Below, piece by piece: positions 16,183 to 22,983 of a stretch of DNA of 64,000 nucleotides. A model generated the notes under the pieces. It saw only the letters and a program-made list of their open reading frames with translations. It was not told the DNA's origin and ran no database searches. Every line of letters starts with the position of its first letter. The first letter of the stretch is position 1. Source of the DNA: Prauserella shujinwangii (GTDB taxonomy: Bacteria > Actinomycetota > Actinomycetes > Mycobacteriales > Pseudonocardiaceae); assembly GCF_003001955.1 (NCBI RefSeq), contig NZ_PVNH01000010.1, positions 1 to 64,000 of the forward strand, read 5' to 3'. The position numbers and the translations under genes are program-made.

Positions 16183-16260
16183 CTACGCGTACATCGACTC
16201 GATCGTCTCCGCGTACCGCTCGCTGATGACCTTCCGCCGCAGGCTCAGCTTCGGGGGCGG
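16183..16260 (-). pseudogene. C-terminal remnant of a long-chain acyl-CoA ligase (FadD-like)
   Basis: The last 25 codons before a stop at 16183 read PPPKLSLRRKVISERY then AETIESMYA. This is the typical end of AMP-forming acyl-CoA synthetases (LTPTxKxRRxxIxxRYxxxIExxY). Nothing upstream in the frame looks like the rest of the enzyme. Confidence 0.6.
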
Positions 16261-16362
16261 CTCGCGGGACTCGGCCGTCCTGATGCCCGCTCGTCGATGT
16301 CCTCGCCGCCGGGTACGGTGGGCGCGGGTCGGCGAGGTGCCATTCCGGGGTGCGACGAGGGC

Positions 16363-16892
16363 ATGTTCACGTGGACGTCCGGGGCGCGGAACGTGCCCGC
16401 GCCGTGCCGGTCTCTCGCCCCCGCGTTCACCGTGCTCGCCGCGGCCGGGTGCACACCGGACGGCACGTCCCGCGACCGGGATCGGCCTTCGCTCCAGGAA
16501 AGCGCCCCGTGTCCGGAGACCGAACCCACGGATGCCGGCGATCTCCCGGCAGCGCTTCACCAGTCGGACAACGACTGGTTCGGGAAACATGGTTTGTGGA
16601 CGGCTCTGCCGGAGGTCGGGGATCCGCCTCGGCGACGGGGGACCGTTTCCCGGTGAAGTATCCCTGGGTGACCCTGCGGAACGGCGCGTTCACCTCCGCC
16701 TACGGTCCACCGTCGGTGCGCGCGCGCCGCCTCGACGGGCCCGGTGAGGCCGAGGGCACCCACGGCGGTTTCGCCACGGACACGGGCGGCTTGCGGTTCT
16801 GGCCGAGCGGGATCGAGTTCCCCGCACGCGGGTGCTGGCTGGTCACCGGCCGCCTGCGGGGAACGGTGGTGCGCTTCGTCCTCGAGCTGTGA
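16363..16892 (+). pseudogene. Conserved lipoprotein gene with a one-base frameshift
   Basis: The first frame, from the ATG at 16363, has a short export segment and lipobox (FTVLAAAGC), then LHQSDNDWFGKHGLWTALPE, and stops at 16656. The continuation KYPWVTLRNGAFTSAYGPPS, RARRLDGPGEAEG, GIEFPARGCWLVTGRLRG (stop 16892) lies in another frame. One extra G in the G5 run at 16637-16641 would join them into a ~176-residue protein. The SDNxWFGxHGLW and GCWxVTGR motifs are those of a conserved hypothetical lipoprotein of Gram-positives. Function is unknown. Confidence 0.7.
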
Positions 16893-16958
16893 CGCCTCCC
16901 GCCCGGCCGGGCGGGAGGCGACCGTGCCGGGGCGCGGCGCGGCCCCGCGCCCCGGCAC
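16893..16958. terminator. Two tandem bidirectional terminator hairpins
   Basis: 16893-16920 is a 14-bp perfect stem (CGCCTCCCGCCCGG arm) with no free loop bases. 16924-16958 is a 14-bp stem (GTGCCGGGGCGCGG arm) around 7 bases. They lie between the convergent lipoprotein gene and the acylase. Confidence 0.8.
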
Positions 16959-16961
16959 CGG

Positions 16962-19355
16962 TCAGCGGAGCCGCACCACCCGCAGACCGGGCGCTGAGCG
17001 GATCTCGTGCTCGCAGAACCTCGACCGCACCCACCGGCCCTGCGCGAACAGCTCCGTCTGATCCGCGTGGTGCGCCGAGGTCGGGTCGCTGGACTGCGAG
17101 TAGGTCAGCAGCGTCGACGCCTCGGGACACCGCCCGCGGGAGAACGAGACCACCTGGATGTGGCTTGACCCGTGCCTGACCTCGACGGCCCCGCGCGCCG
17201 GGTCCCATGTCGGGACGATCATGTTCAGCACGCCCTGTTCGCCCTGCCCACCGGGCACGGGAATCGTGCGCCCGTCGCGCACGACGTAGTGGTTCCGGCC
17301 GAGTGGGGAGTCCGGCTCGACCCCCGCCGCGCGCAACTCGGCGATCGCGTCGCCGAGGGCCTGCCGCACCGCCGGGTGCGTGGTGTCCAGCGTGTTCGGC
17401 GTACCGACCGGGTCAGCCGGGTCGAACGGAACCCGCCACACGTCGTCCCGCCCCGCGACGCGCAGCCAGTAACGTTCGAACAGCAGGCCCCCACGGCTGG
17501 TCGTGGCCATCCGCCGGTCCCAACCGGACAGTGCGGTACACGCGTCGCCGACCGCCACCGTGCCGCCGTCCGACGTCGGCGCGAGACCGTCGGGGAACGC
17601 CGCGCACATCGCCGCGGTCTCGTCCGCCGCCTCGGCGCCCAGGAAGCTGCGGTTGTCGAACAGCAGGTCCCGCATGCCCCGGTGGGTGAACGCGCCGAGC
17701 CGCCGCTCGACCTCGGTGATCGCCATGCGGGTCCGCGGGTTGCGTTCGGTGCCGATGTCGCCCATGATCCGCGGATAACCGGTGATCGGCCGGCGCGGGT
17801 TGGTCAGCCAGGCGCTGTCGTTGGCATTGGCCACGTAGTCCGACCGGGTCAGCACCGGCATCCGGCTCGGCCCGAAGATCCCCGGCACCAGCGCGTCCCG
17901 GTCCGTTCCCCAGGCGCAGTCCGCACGCGACCCGTCCAGAACGGGCAGGCCTGCCTCGGGGAAGAGCGCCCGGCCGAGCGGCGTGCTGCATCGTTCGGCC
18001 AGCTGGTCGGTCACGTGCGGCACCACCTGGATGTCGGCGTAGAGCGCGCGGCCGGACCGGTCGGCGGCCACCGTGTTGACCCACGGCACGCCCTGGGTCC
18101 TGGACAGGACGCGGACGACGTCCTTGGTGCCGCGGGCCCGACCGAGCTCGAACCACGTGTTGAGGCCGCGCATGTTGCCCTCGTTGGCGTCCCGGAGGGT
18201 GTACGCGCTGCCGGTGGTCCAGTTCAGCGGCAGTCCGAACACCGGCGAGAGCACCGGGCCGTACCGGGTCGAGTAGAGCGTCCGTTCGACGCGGCCCAGC
18301 GAGCCGTCCGGGTTGCGCACCGCCACGGCGACCTTCCGGCTGGTCATCCGCTCCACCTTGCCGTCGACCAGGTAGCTCGTGGGATCGCCGGGTACCAGGC
18401 TGACCTCGTAGAGGCCGAAGGTGGTGGGCGTGGCGACGGTGTGGCTCCAGGCGACGTCGCGGTTGAAACCGATCTGCACCAGCGGCATCCCGAGCAGGCT
18501 GCCGCCGCTGACGTCCAGCCGTCCCGGCACGGTCAGGTGTGACTGCCAGAACCGGCGGCCGCCGTGCCACGGATAGTGCGGATTGCCGAGCAGCAGACCG
18601 CGCGCGTCCGCCGTGCCCGCCGAGCCGACCGCGATCGCGTTGCTGCCCATGTCCTCTTCGCCGAGGGCCGCGCGCACCCGCTCCGCCGCGTCGGCCGGGA
18701 CGGCGGTCGCCGCGGGCGCGTCCCCGGACGGCGGGGCGGCGGCGGTGATGCCGTCGATCACCTGACCCGAACCGCCCAACGTGGCGAGGGCGTGGAAATG
18801 GCGGTAGACATCCCGTTCGCCGATGGGCCGCACCCACGCGGCGCCGCGGCAGGCGGGGTCGGAGATGTTCCCGACGCCGGTGTCCCGCAGGTAGCGGTTG
18901 TAGCCGGCGACGTAGCCGCGGACGATGTCCCGCACCTCCGCCCTCGGCCCGTGCGGCGGCCGTGCGGCGATCGCCCGCTCGACCACTCCGGAGTCGTTGA
19001 CCTGCTGGAAGTACAGGTCGCTGCTGAGGCTGGTGCGGGTGCCCCCGTAGGCGCTGTTGCCCGGCGCGTCCGGGCCGAGATAGCGGGACCGTTGCGCGGC
19101 GACCGTCAGGTAGGTGTCGGCCAGCACACAGATGTTGTCCTTCGCCGCGGCATACCCGTACCCGTAGCCGAGACCGGCGAAGTTCCTGGCGGTGATGTGC
19201 GGGATGCCGTACTCGGTGTAGCGGATGTCGGCCGCGAGCCCGCCACTCGGGCCGGGGGTCGCGGGATCGCCGGTGGCGACACCCGGAGCGGTCGTGAATA
19301 CCGTCGCGGCGGCGGCGACCAGAGCCGCGGCTCGCCAGTGCATGCCTCTTCGCAT
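16962..19355 (-). CDS. Secreted penicillin acylase family (Ntn-hydrolase) enzyme
   Basis: A 797-residue precursor with a signal peptide (about 1-29, WRAAALVAAAATVFTTAPG). The alpha chain begins DIRYTEYGIPHITARNF. Autoprocessing is expected at EEDMG/SNAIAVG, making Ser238 the N-terminal nucleophile of the beta chain. LLGNPHYPW and ANANDSAWLTNPRRP (catalytic Asn) follow as in the family. The closest described types are acylases that deacylate lipopeptides, N-acyl-homoserine lactones or beta-lactams; the C-terminal lysine-poor tail does not tell which. It is followed by strong terminators and has no operon partner. Confidence 0.88.
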   Translation of the reverse strand: MRRGMHWRAAALVAAAATVFTTAPGVATGDPATPGPSGGLAADIRYTEYGIPHITARNFAGLGYGYGYAAAKDNICVLADTYLTVAAQRSRYLGPDAPGNSAYGGTRTSLSSDLYFQQVNDSGVVERAIAARPPHGPRAEVRDIVRGYVAGYNRYLRDTGVGNISDPACRGAAWVRPIGERDVYRHFHALATLGGSGQVIDGITAAAPPSGDAPAATAVPADAAERVRAALGEEDMGSNAIAVGSAGTADARGLLLGNPHYPWHGGRRFWQSHLTVPGRLDVSGGSLLGMPLVQIGFNRDVAWSHTVATPTTFGLYEVSLVPGDPTSYLVDGKVERMTSRKVAVAVRNPDGSLGRVERTLYSTRYGPVLSPVFGLPLNWTTGSAYTLRDANEGNMRGLNTWFELGRARGTKDVVRVLSRTQGVPWVNTVAADRSGRALYADIQVVPHVTDQLAERCSTPLGRALFPEAGLPVLDGSRADCAWGTDRDALVPGIFGPSRMPVLTRSDYVANANDSAWLTNPRRPITGYPRIMGDIGTERNPRTRMAITEVERRLGAFTHRGMRDLLFDNRSFLGAEAADETAAMCAAFPDGLAPTSDGGTVAVGDACTALSGWDRRMATTSRGGLLFERYWLRVAGRDDVWRVPFDPADPVGTPNTLDTTHPAVRQALGDAIAELRAAGVEPDSPLGRNHYVVRDGRTIPVPGGQGEQGVLNMIVPTWDPARGAVEVRHGSSHIQVVSFSRGRCPEASTLLTYSQSSDPTSAHHADQTELFAQGRWVRSRFCEHEIRSAPGLRVVRLR

Positions 19356-19389
19356 GCCCAGATTCCTACCGGGTCCGGGCGGTGATCGG

Positions 19390-19432
19390 ATCAGGGTTCG
19401 CCCTGATGCCGGAGGAGGAGGAGGAGGAGGAG
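19390..19432 (-). repeat. Small hairpin and GGA trinucleotide repeat upstream of the acylase
   Basis: ATCAGGG-TTCG-CCCTGAT (19390-19407) is a perfect stem with a stable tetraloop. It is followed by seven GGA units (19411-19432). Both lie within 80 bases of the acylase start, so they may affect its expression. No protein-coding role is supported. Confidence 0.5.
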
Positions 19433-19453
19433 CGCCCCGGGCTCACGTCAGCA

Positions 19454-19491
19454 GGGGGTATGCCGGGCGAACGATGGCCCGGCATACCCCC
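19454..19491 (-). terminator. Terminator of the ArsR-ArsC/VOC operon
   Basis: A 15-bp perfect stem (arm GGGGGTATGCCGGGC) around an 8-base loop, about 95 bases after the VOC gene stop at 19585. Confidence 0.75.
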
Positions 19492-19584
19492 GGTCGGCCG
19501 CAGGGCCCGTGGGGCAAAGCGGGTAGCCGGGGTGGTCCGGTCCGGATCGCCGCGCCGGCGGCGTCCGCGCGGCGGGGATTCCCG

Positions 19585-19971
19585 TCAGGTGTTGGCCGCC
19601 GAGGCGGGCTGGAACAGTTCGACCAGGTTGCCTGCGGGGTCGGCGAGCAGGACCTGGCGCCCGCCGGGACCGCTGACGACCTCGCTGCGGAAGGGCAGCC
19701 CGGCTTCGCGGAGCCGGATGAGCTCGGTGTCGAGGTCGTCGACGACGAGGTGGACTCGGTTGTGACCGGGGGTGGTGGCATCGCCCGGGGTGGCGCGGGC
19801 GCCCGAGCTGGTGGGGCCGGAGAGCAGGAGGCGTAGCGGGCCGCGCACCACGTCGGCGAAGGCCGGGGCGGCGTTGGTGTTCAGGGTGAAGCCGAGGTGG
19901 CCGGTGTAGAAGTCGATGGCCGCCTGGACGTCGTCGACCAGGTAGCGGACGCTGGCGTGCTGACCGGTCAT
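19585..19971 (-). CDS. VOC family protein in an arsenic-type operon
   Basis: A 128-residue glyoxalase/bleomycin-resistance fold protein. ASVRYLVDDVQAAIDFYTGHLGF opens the first module, RVHLVVDDLDTELIRLREAG the second, and it ends VLLADPAGNLVELFQP. The Asp/His/Glu ligands of the fold are visible. VOC proteins of this sort often follow ArsR-arsenate reductase fusions in actinobacteria (context knowledge). The Cys pair of ArsI C-As lyases is absent, so organoarsenical cleavage is unlikely. It starts 4 bases after the fusion gene stop. Confidence 0.85.
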   Translation of the reverse strand: MTGQHASVRYLVDDVQAAIDFYTGHLGFTLNTNAAPAFADVVRGPLRLLLSGPTSSGARATPGDATTPGHNRVHLVVDDLDTELIRLREAGLPFRSEVVSGPGGRQVLLADPAGNLVELFQPASAANT

Positions 19972-19975
19972 GGTG

Positions 19976-20728
19976 TCAAGCCTCCGTTGGCTCGTGGTGG
20001 GTGGTGTCCAGCACCGGCAGCAGGTGCCGGATGCGGGTGTCGATGTCCGCCGCGGTGCGGTGGAAGTGGTCCGTGCCGGGTTCGGGGACGCTCCAGTGCG
20101 CGCGCCTCGGCTCGTGCTCGAACTCCGGGAGAGCTTCGCGGGCCTTGTCGCACAGGGTGATCACATGGTCGAACCGGTGCTGTCGCATCGTGTCGACGGC
20201 GCGGGGGCGCTGACCGGCGATGTCGATGCCGAACGTGTCGCGCAGCACTCGCGCGGTGTCGGGATGGAGGTGGGGTTGGGGCCGGGTTCCGGCGCTGGTC
20301 GCGTGCACCCGGTCGCCGGTGCGGTGGCGCAGCAGGGCCTCGGCGACGGGGGAGCGGGCGCTGTTGCCGGTGCACACGAACAGCACGCTGATCCGGCTGC
20401 CCGACGGCGTCGCGGGTTCCGGGCGCGGGCCCGGCCGCAGGGCGGGATGCAGCGCGCTGCCGGTGGCGGCGAGCGCGTCCGCGCAGCGGTCCAGATCCAG
20501 GTGGTAATAGCTGTCGCGGCCGTCGAAGCTGCTGCGGGTCGCGGTGACCAGCCCGCCGTCGCGCAGCAGCCGCAGGTGGTAGGACACCAGGTTCTGCGGT
20601 TCGCCGACCAGAGCCACCAACTCGCGAACCCGGTGGTCGCCGGTGGCCAGCGTGGTCAGCAACCGCCAGCGCAGCGGGTGCGCGGCGAGCCGGACGAAAG
20701 CCGGTCGCTCCCGGTTCGATCCGTCCAT
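19976..20728 (-). CDS. ArsR-type regulator fused to arsenate reductase/LMW phosphatase
   Basis: A 250-residue two-domain protein. Residues ~8-90 are an ArsR winged helix (LVGEPQNLVSYHLRLLRDGG, then the wing FDGRDSYYHLDL). Residues ~112-240 are a low-molecular-weight phosphatase/arsenate reductase with the P-loop FVCTGNSARSP (nucleophile Cys119) and DHVITLCDKARE. The first domain lacks the Cys pair used by classic ArsR to bind arsenite, so sensing may use the reductase Cys residues or another signal. Translation is predicted to be leaderless. The likely role is self-regulated arsenate detoxification or phosphate-stress control, but no efflux gene (ArsB/Acr3) is next to it. Confidence 0.88.
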   Translation of the reverse strand: MDGSNRERPAFVRLAAHPLRWRLLTTLATGDHRVRELVALVGEPQNLVSYHLRLLRDGGLVTATRSSFDGRDSYYHLDLDRCADALAATGSALHPALRPGPRPEPATPSGSRISVLFVCTGNSARSPVAEALLRHRTGDRVHATSAGTRPQPHLHPDTARVLRDTFGIDIAGQRPRAVDTMRQHRFDHVITLCDKAREALPEFEHEPRRAHWSVPEPGTDHFHRTAADIDTRIRHLLPVLDTTHHEPTEA

Positions 20729-20735
20729 GCCGCGC

Positions 20736-20758
20736 AGATTACATCAAACTGGTTTGAT
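20736..20758 (-). promoter_or_regulatory. ArsR-type operator and leaderless promoter
   Basis: The perfect inverted repeat ATCAAACTGGTTTGAT (20743-20758) matches the ATCAA-N6-TTGAT operator of ArsR/SmtB proteins. It abuts a minus-strand -10 TAATCT (20741-20736), seven bases before the ATG at 20728. Confidence 0.8.
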
Positions 20759-21259
20759 TGAATAGCTGGAACTGATGAGGGCCCGTGCCGCGGCCCCGCC
20801 GTCCATTCCGCCCACGGCCGTGGCGATCGAGTGCCGCACGGGGAGGACGGTCGGGAATGGACAGAGAACGGTCAGCCGCGCCACGACAAGGGGCCGATTC
20901 GCTGCGAAACCGGGCTGGGCGGCGATCGTCCTGACCGGTGTGGTGAGTTTCGGCGCGCTCAGAGCGAGCCGCTGGTGGCCGGGTTCCGGCGCTGGTCGCA
21001 TGCACCCGGCCGCCGGCGCGGTGCTCGCCGATGCGGCACGAACTCGGCCCTGCACCGAGACCGGAACCTGGTCGCGCTCCTCCAGTGCGCCAAGGCCGCG
21101 CCCCGCACACACCGCGCGACGCGGGACTGAGCTCGACCTCCCGGTACGGCCGACGGTATCCCCGGTCAGCCCACCAATGGTCGGTCTGCATGTCCTGAGG
21201 GGCCATACGGAGATCATTTCCGGAAATACGGAAAAGCGGGAAAATCACTCAATGTTTCG
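20759..21259. other. Intergenic region between ars operon and LPMO
   Basis: About 500 bases without an intact gene. It holds a degenerate copy of part of the neighbouring arsenate reductase (20978-21060) and an A/T-richer stretch near the LPMO promoter containing TTTCCGGAAA. Confidence 0.5.
20978..21060 (-). pseudogene. Degenerate partial copy of the arsenate reductase domain
   Basis: Bases 20978-21023 match 20281-20326 of the ArsR-ArsC gene with three mismatches. The translated minus strand reads GGRVHATSAGTRPPA against GDRVHATSAGTRPQP. The flanking sequence diverges quickly, so this is a remnant of a second copy or a partial duplication. Confidence 0.6.
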
Positions 21260-21313
21260 TTGAAGTTTCGGGGAGTGATGTATAGGCTGATACTTGCTCT
21301 GGGAGCGCTCCCA
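21260..21313 (+). promoter_or_regulatory. LPMO promoter with CebR/CelR operator
   Basis: -35 TTGAAG (21260-21265), a 17-base spacer and -10 TAGGCT (21283-21288). The perfect palindrome TGGGAGCGCTCCCA lies at 21300-21313, just downstream of the expected transcript start. This 14-mer is the operator of the LacI-family cellobiose/cellotriose-responsive repressors CebR (Streptomyces) and CelR (Thermobifida). Confidence 0.85.
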
Positions 21314-21351
21314 AATCGATCACAAACATTCGACCGAATGGAGGCGTATCC

Positions 21352-22014
21352 ATGCGTCAGCGCAGTAGCTCCTGGGCTGTTACCAGACGGCGGGGAATCA
21401 TCGCACTGCTCGTCAGCACGCTGGCGTGCTTGTTCGTCTGGACGCCGACGGCCGCGGCGCACGGCACCATCGTCAGTCCCGCCACACGCGCCTACCAGTG
21501 CTGGCAAACCTGGGGCAGCCAGCACACCAACCCTGCGATGCAGGAGCAGGACCCCATGTGCTGGCAGGCTTTCCAGGCCAACCCCGACACCATGTGGAAC
21601 TGGATGAGCGCACTGCGGGACGGACTTGGCGGGAACTTCGAGGCAAGAACCCCCAACGGGCAGCTCTGCAGCAACGCCCTGTCCCGCAACGACTCCCTGA
21701 ACAACCCTGGCCCCTGGAAGACCACCAATGTCGGCAGCAACTTCTCGATGCGCCTGTACGACCAGGCCAGTCACGGTGCCGACTACTTCCGGGTCTACAT
21801 CAGCAAGAACGGGTTCGACCCGACCACCCAGCGTCTCGGTTGGGATGACCTCGACTTCATCATGCAGACTGGAAGTTATGCTCCGGCCAGCGAAATCACG
21901 TTCAACGTCCAAACCTCCGGTGCCTACAGAGGACACCACGTCGTGTTCACGATCTGGCAGGCTTCGCACCTGGACCAGGCATACATGTGGTGCAGTGACG
22001 TGAACTTCGGTTAG
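21352..22014 (+). CDS. Secreted AA10 lytic polysaccharide monooxygenase (single domain)
   Basis: A 220-residue precursor. The signal peptide ends TPTAAA, so mature protein starts at His37 (HGTIVSPATRAYQCW), the first ligand of the copper histidine brace. The second brace His is His141 in QASHGADYF and the axial Phe199 is in HVVFTIWQ. No carbohydrate-binding module follows. AA10 enzymes oxidise cellulose or chitin with H2O2/O2 as cosubstrate. The CebR box upstream argues for control by cellulose breakdown products, although the enzyme itself may act on chitin or cellulose. GGAGG before the ATG at 21352 sets the start. Confidence 0.92.
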   Translation: MRQRSSSWAVTRRRGIIALLVSTLACLFVWTPTAAAHGTIVSPATRAYQCWQTWGSQHTNPAMQEQDPMCWQAFQANPDTMWNWMSALRDGLGGNFEARTPNGQLCSNALSRNDSLNNPGPWKTTNVGSNFSMRLYDQASHGADYFRVYISKNGFDPTTQRLGWDDLDFIMQTGSYAPASEITFNVQTSGAYRGHHVVFTIWQASHLDQAYMWCSDVNFG

Positions 22015-22040
22015 CGATCGGGCTGACCGGCCGTCTCGGA

Positions 22041-22087
22041 GTGTCCGGCCCGGCGCCGAAGGGCAGTACCGATGCCGGGCCGGACAC
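22041..22087 (+). terminator. LPMO terminator hairpin
   Basis: 14-bp perfect arms (GTGTCCGGCCCGGC, 22041-22054, and its complement at 22074-22087) with a 19-base loop. Confidence 0.7.
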
Positions 22088-22593
22088 CCCGTTGTCCACG
22101 CGATTCTTCTGTCGACACCGGATTGTGGTTTGCCGCCTGATGAAATGGACGCACCGCGGACCGGCCGGGCGTGCTGGCGAGTGGACCTGTTCCGGTGGCG
22201 TGGGGTGACGTGCGGAAAGAGGACGTGGAATCCGGGTGGAAGAATCGTTTCACTGACGATGATCTGCACCCACGTGTCCTGCTCGACGGAATCCGCGGAA
22301 CTGCTCCGGCTTTCGCGGGCGGGCCGGAGCCGTACGGCTTGCCCAGGCGCGCACAGGGGCGAGCCGCATGATCCCGTAGCCGGTGGCGAGTCCGGCCTGC
22401 CAGCGGTAGGTCCCGATGCCGCCGCCGAGCGAGATCGGACCGGCACGACGAGGACGGCCAGCGCAACCCCGCCGGGCAGGAACGCCACTCGGCCGAGTGG
22501 GGCATCCCCTCCGGTTCACCCGATCCCGCTGTGGCCGTCACTGTCCACTCAGTGGCGCCGCCTGGGCCGGCGTGTCGGCTGGATGGCGTGGTG
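22088..22593. other. Gene-free stretch with a possible P450 scrap
   Basis: No intact gene. On the minus strand at about 22189-22263, one frame reads IVSETILPPGFHVLFPHVTP. This resembles the segment after the K-helix of P450s (xIPPGxxVLFxxxVTHR), a piece absent from the collapsed P450 next door. The match is short. Confidence 0.3.
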
Positions 22594-22983
22594 TCACCAG
22601 GAGAACCGGATTACGGGGGTGCAGGGTGATGCCGCGATGCGCAGCGAAGGCTCAGTACCGGTCGTCAGGGTCAGCCGCCAGCGGTAAGCGATCGTGGCGA
22701 CCAGGACAGCGACCTCGGTAAGCGCGTACCGCTCACCGGGACACTTCCGGGCGGCGACGCCGAACGGGATCATGGCGTGCTTCGGAATCGCGGACGCCCT
22801 GCCGGGGAGCCATCGGTCCGCACACCGCGTAGACCCGTCTCTGCCCAGCCGGACGGTGACGATCTCGCCGTGGCCAAGCAGCCGGCACAGGAAGCCGAGC
22901 GGATCACGCAGCAGCGCCCCGGCGTGCCCGAGGACCGGTAACGCGCCGGGCACGGTGGGCGGCGCGGCCCGGCCGGCGGTCAT
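22594..22983 (-). CDS. Cytochrome P450 with most of its core deleted in frame
   Basis: A 129-residue product, whereas P450s are 390-460. The N-terminus is the normal proline-rich membrane-proximal start (VPGALPVLGHAGALLRDPLG, then GEIVTVRLG). After about 50 residues it jumps to the meander and haem loop: DRWLPGRASAIPKHAMIPFG, then VAARKCPGERYALTE with the haem-ligand Cys. It ends with the usual C-terminal strands. The I-helix and K-helix ExxR are absent, so it cannot be a normal monooxygenase. Its ATG overlaps the TGA of the terpene fusion gene by 4 bases, marking it as the original tailoring gene of that operon. It is probably a pseudogene by in-frame deletion. Confidence 0.8.
   Translation of the reverse strand: MTAGRAAPPTVPGALPVLGHAGALLRDPLGFLCRLLGHGEIVTVRLGRDGSTRCADRWLPGRASAIPKHAMIPFGVAARKCPGERYALTEVAVLVATIAYRWRLTLTTGTEPSLRIAASPCTPVIRFSW

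Noticed and set aside
19411-19432. GGA repeat considered as part of a CRISPR array or coding Glu run
   Set aside because: Only a 22-base trinucleotide run with no spacers and no supported gene around it.
22189-22263. Possible P450 fragment downstream of the collapsed P450
   Set aside because: The 22-residue resemblance is too short to call a gene remnant with confidence; recorded only as a note in the region entry.
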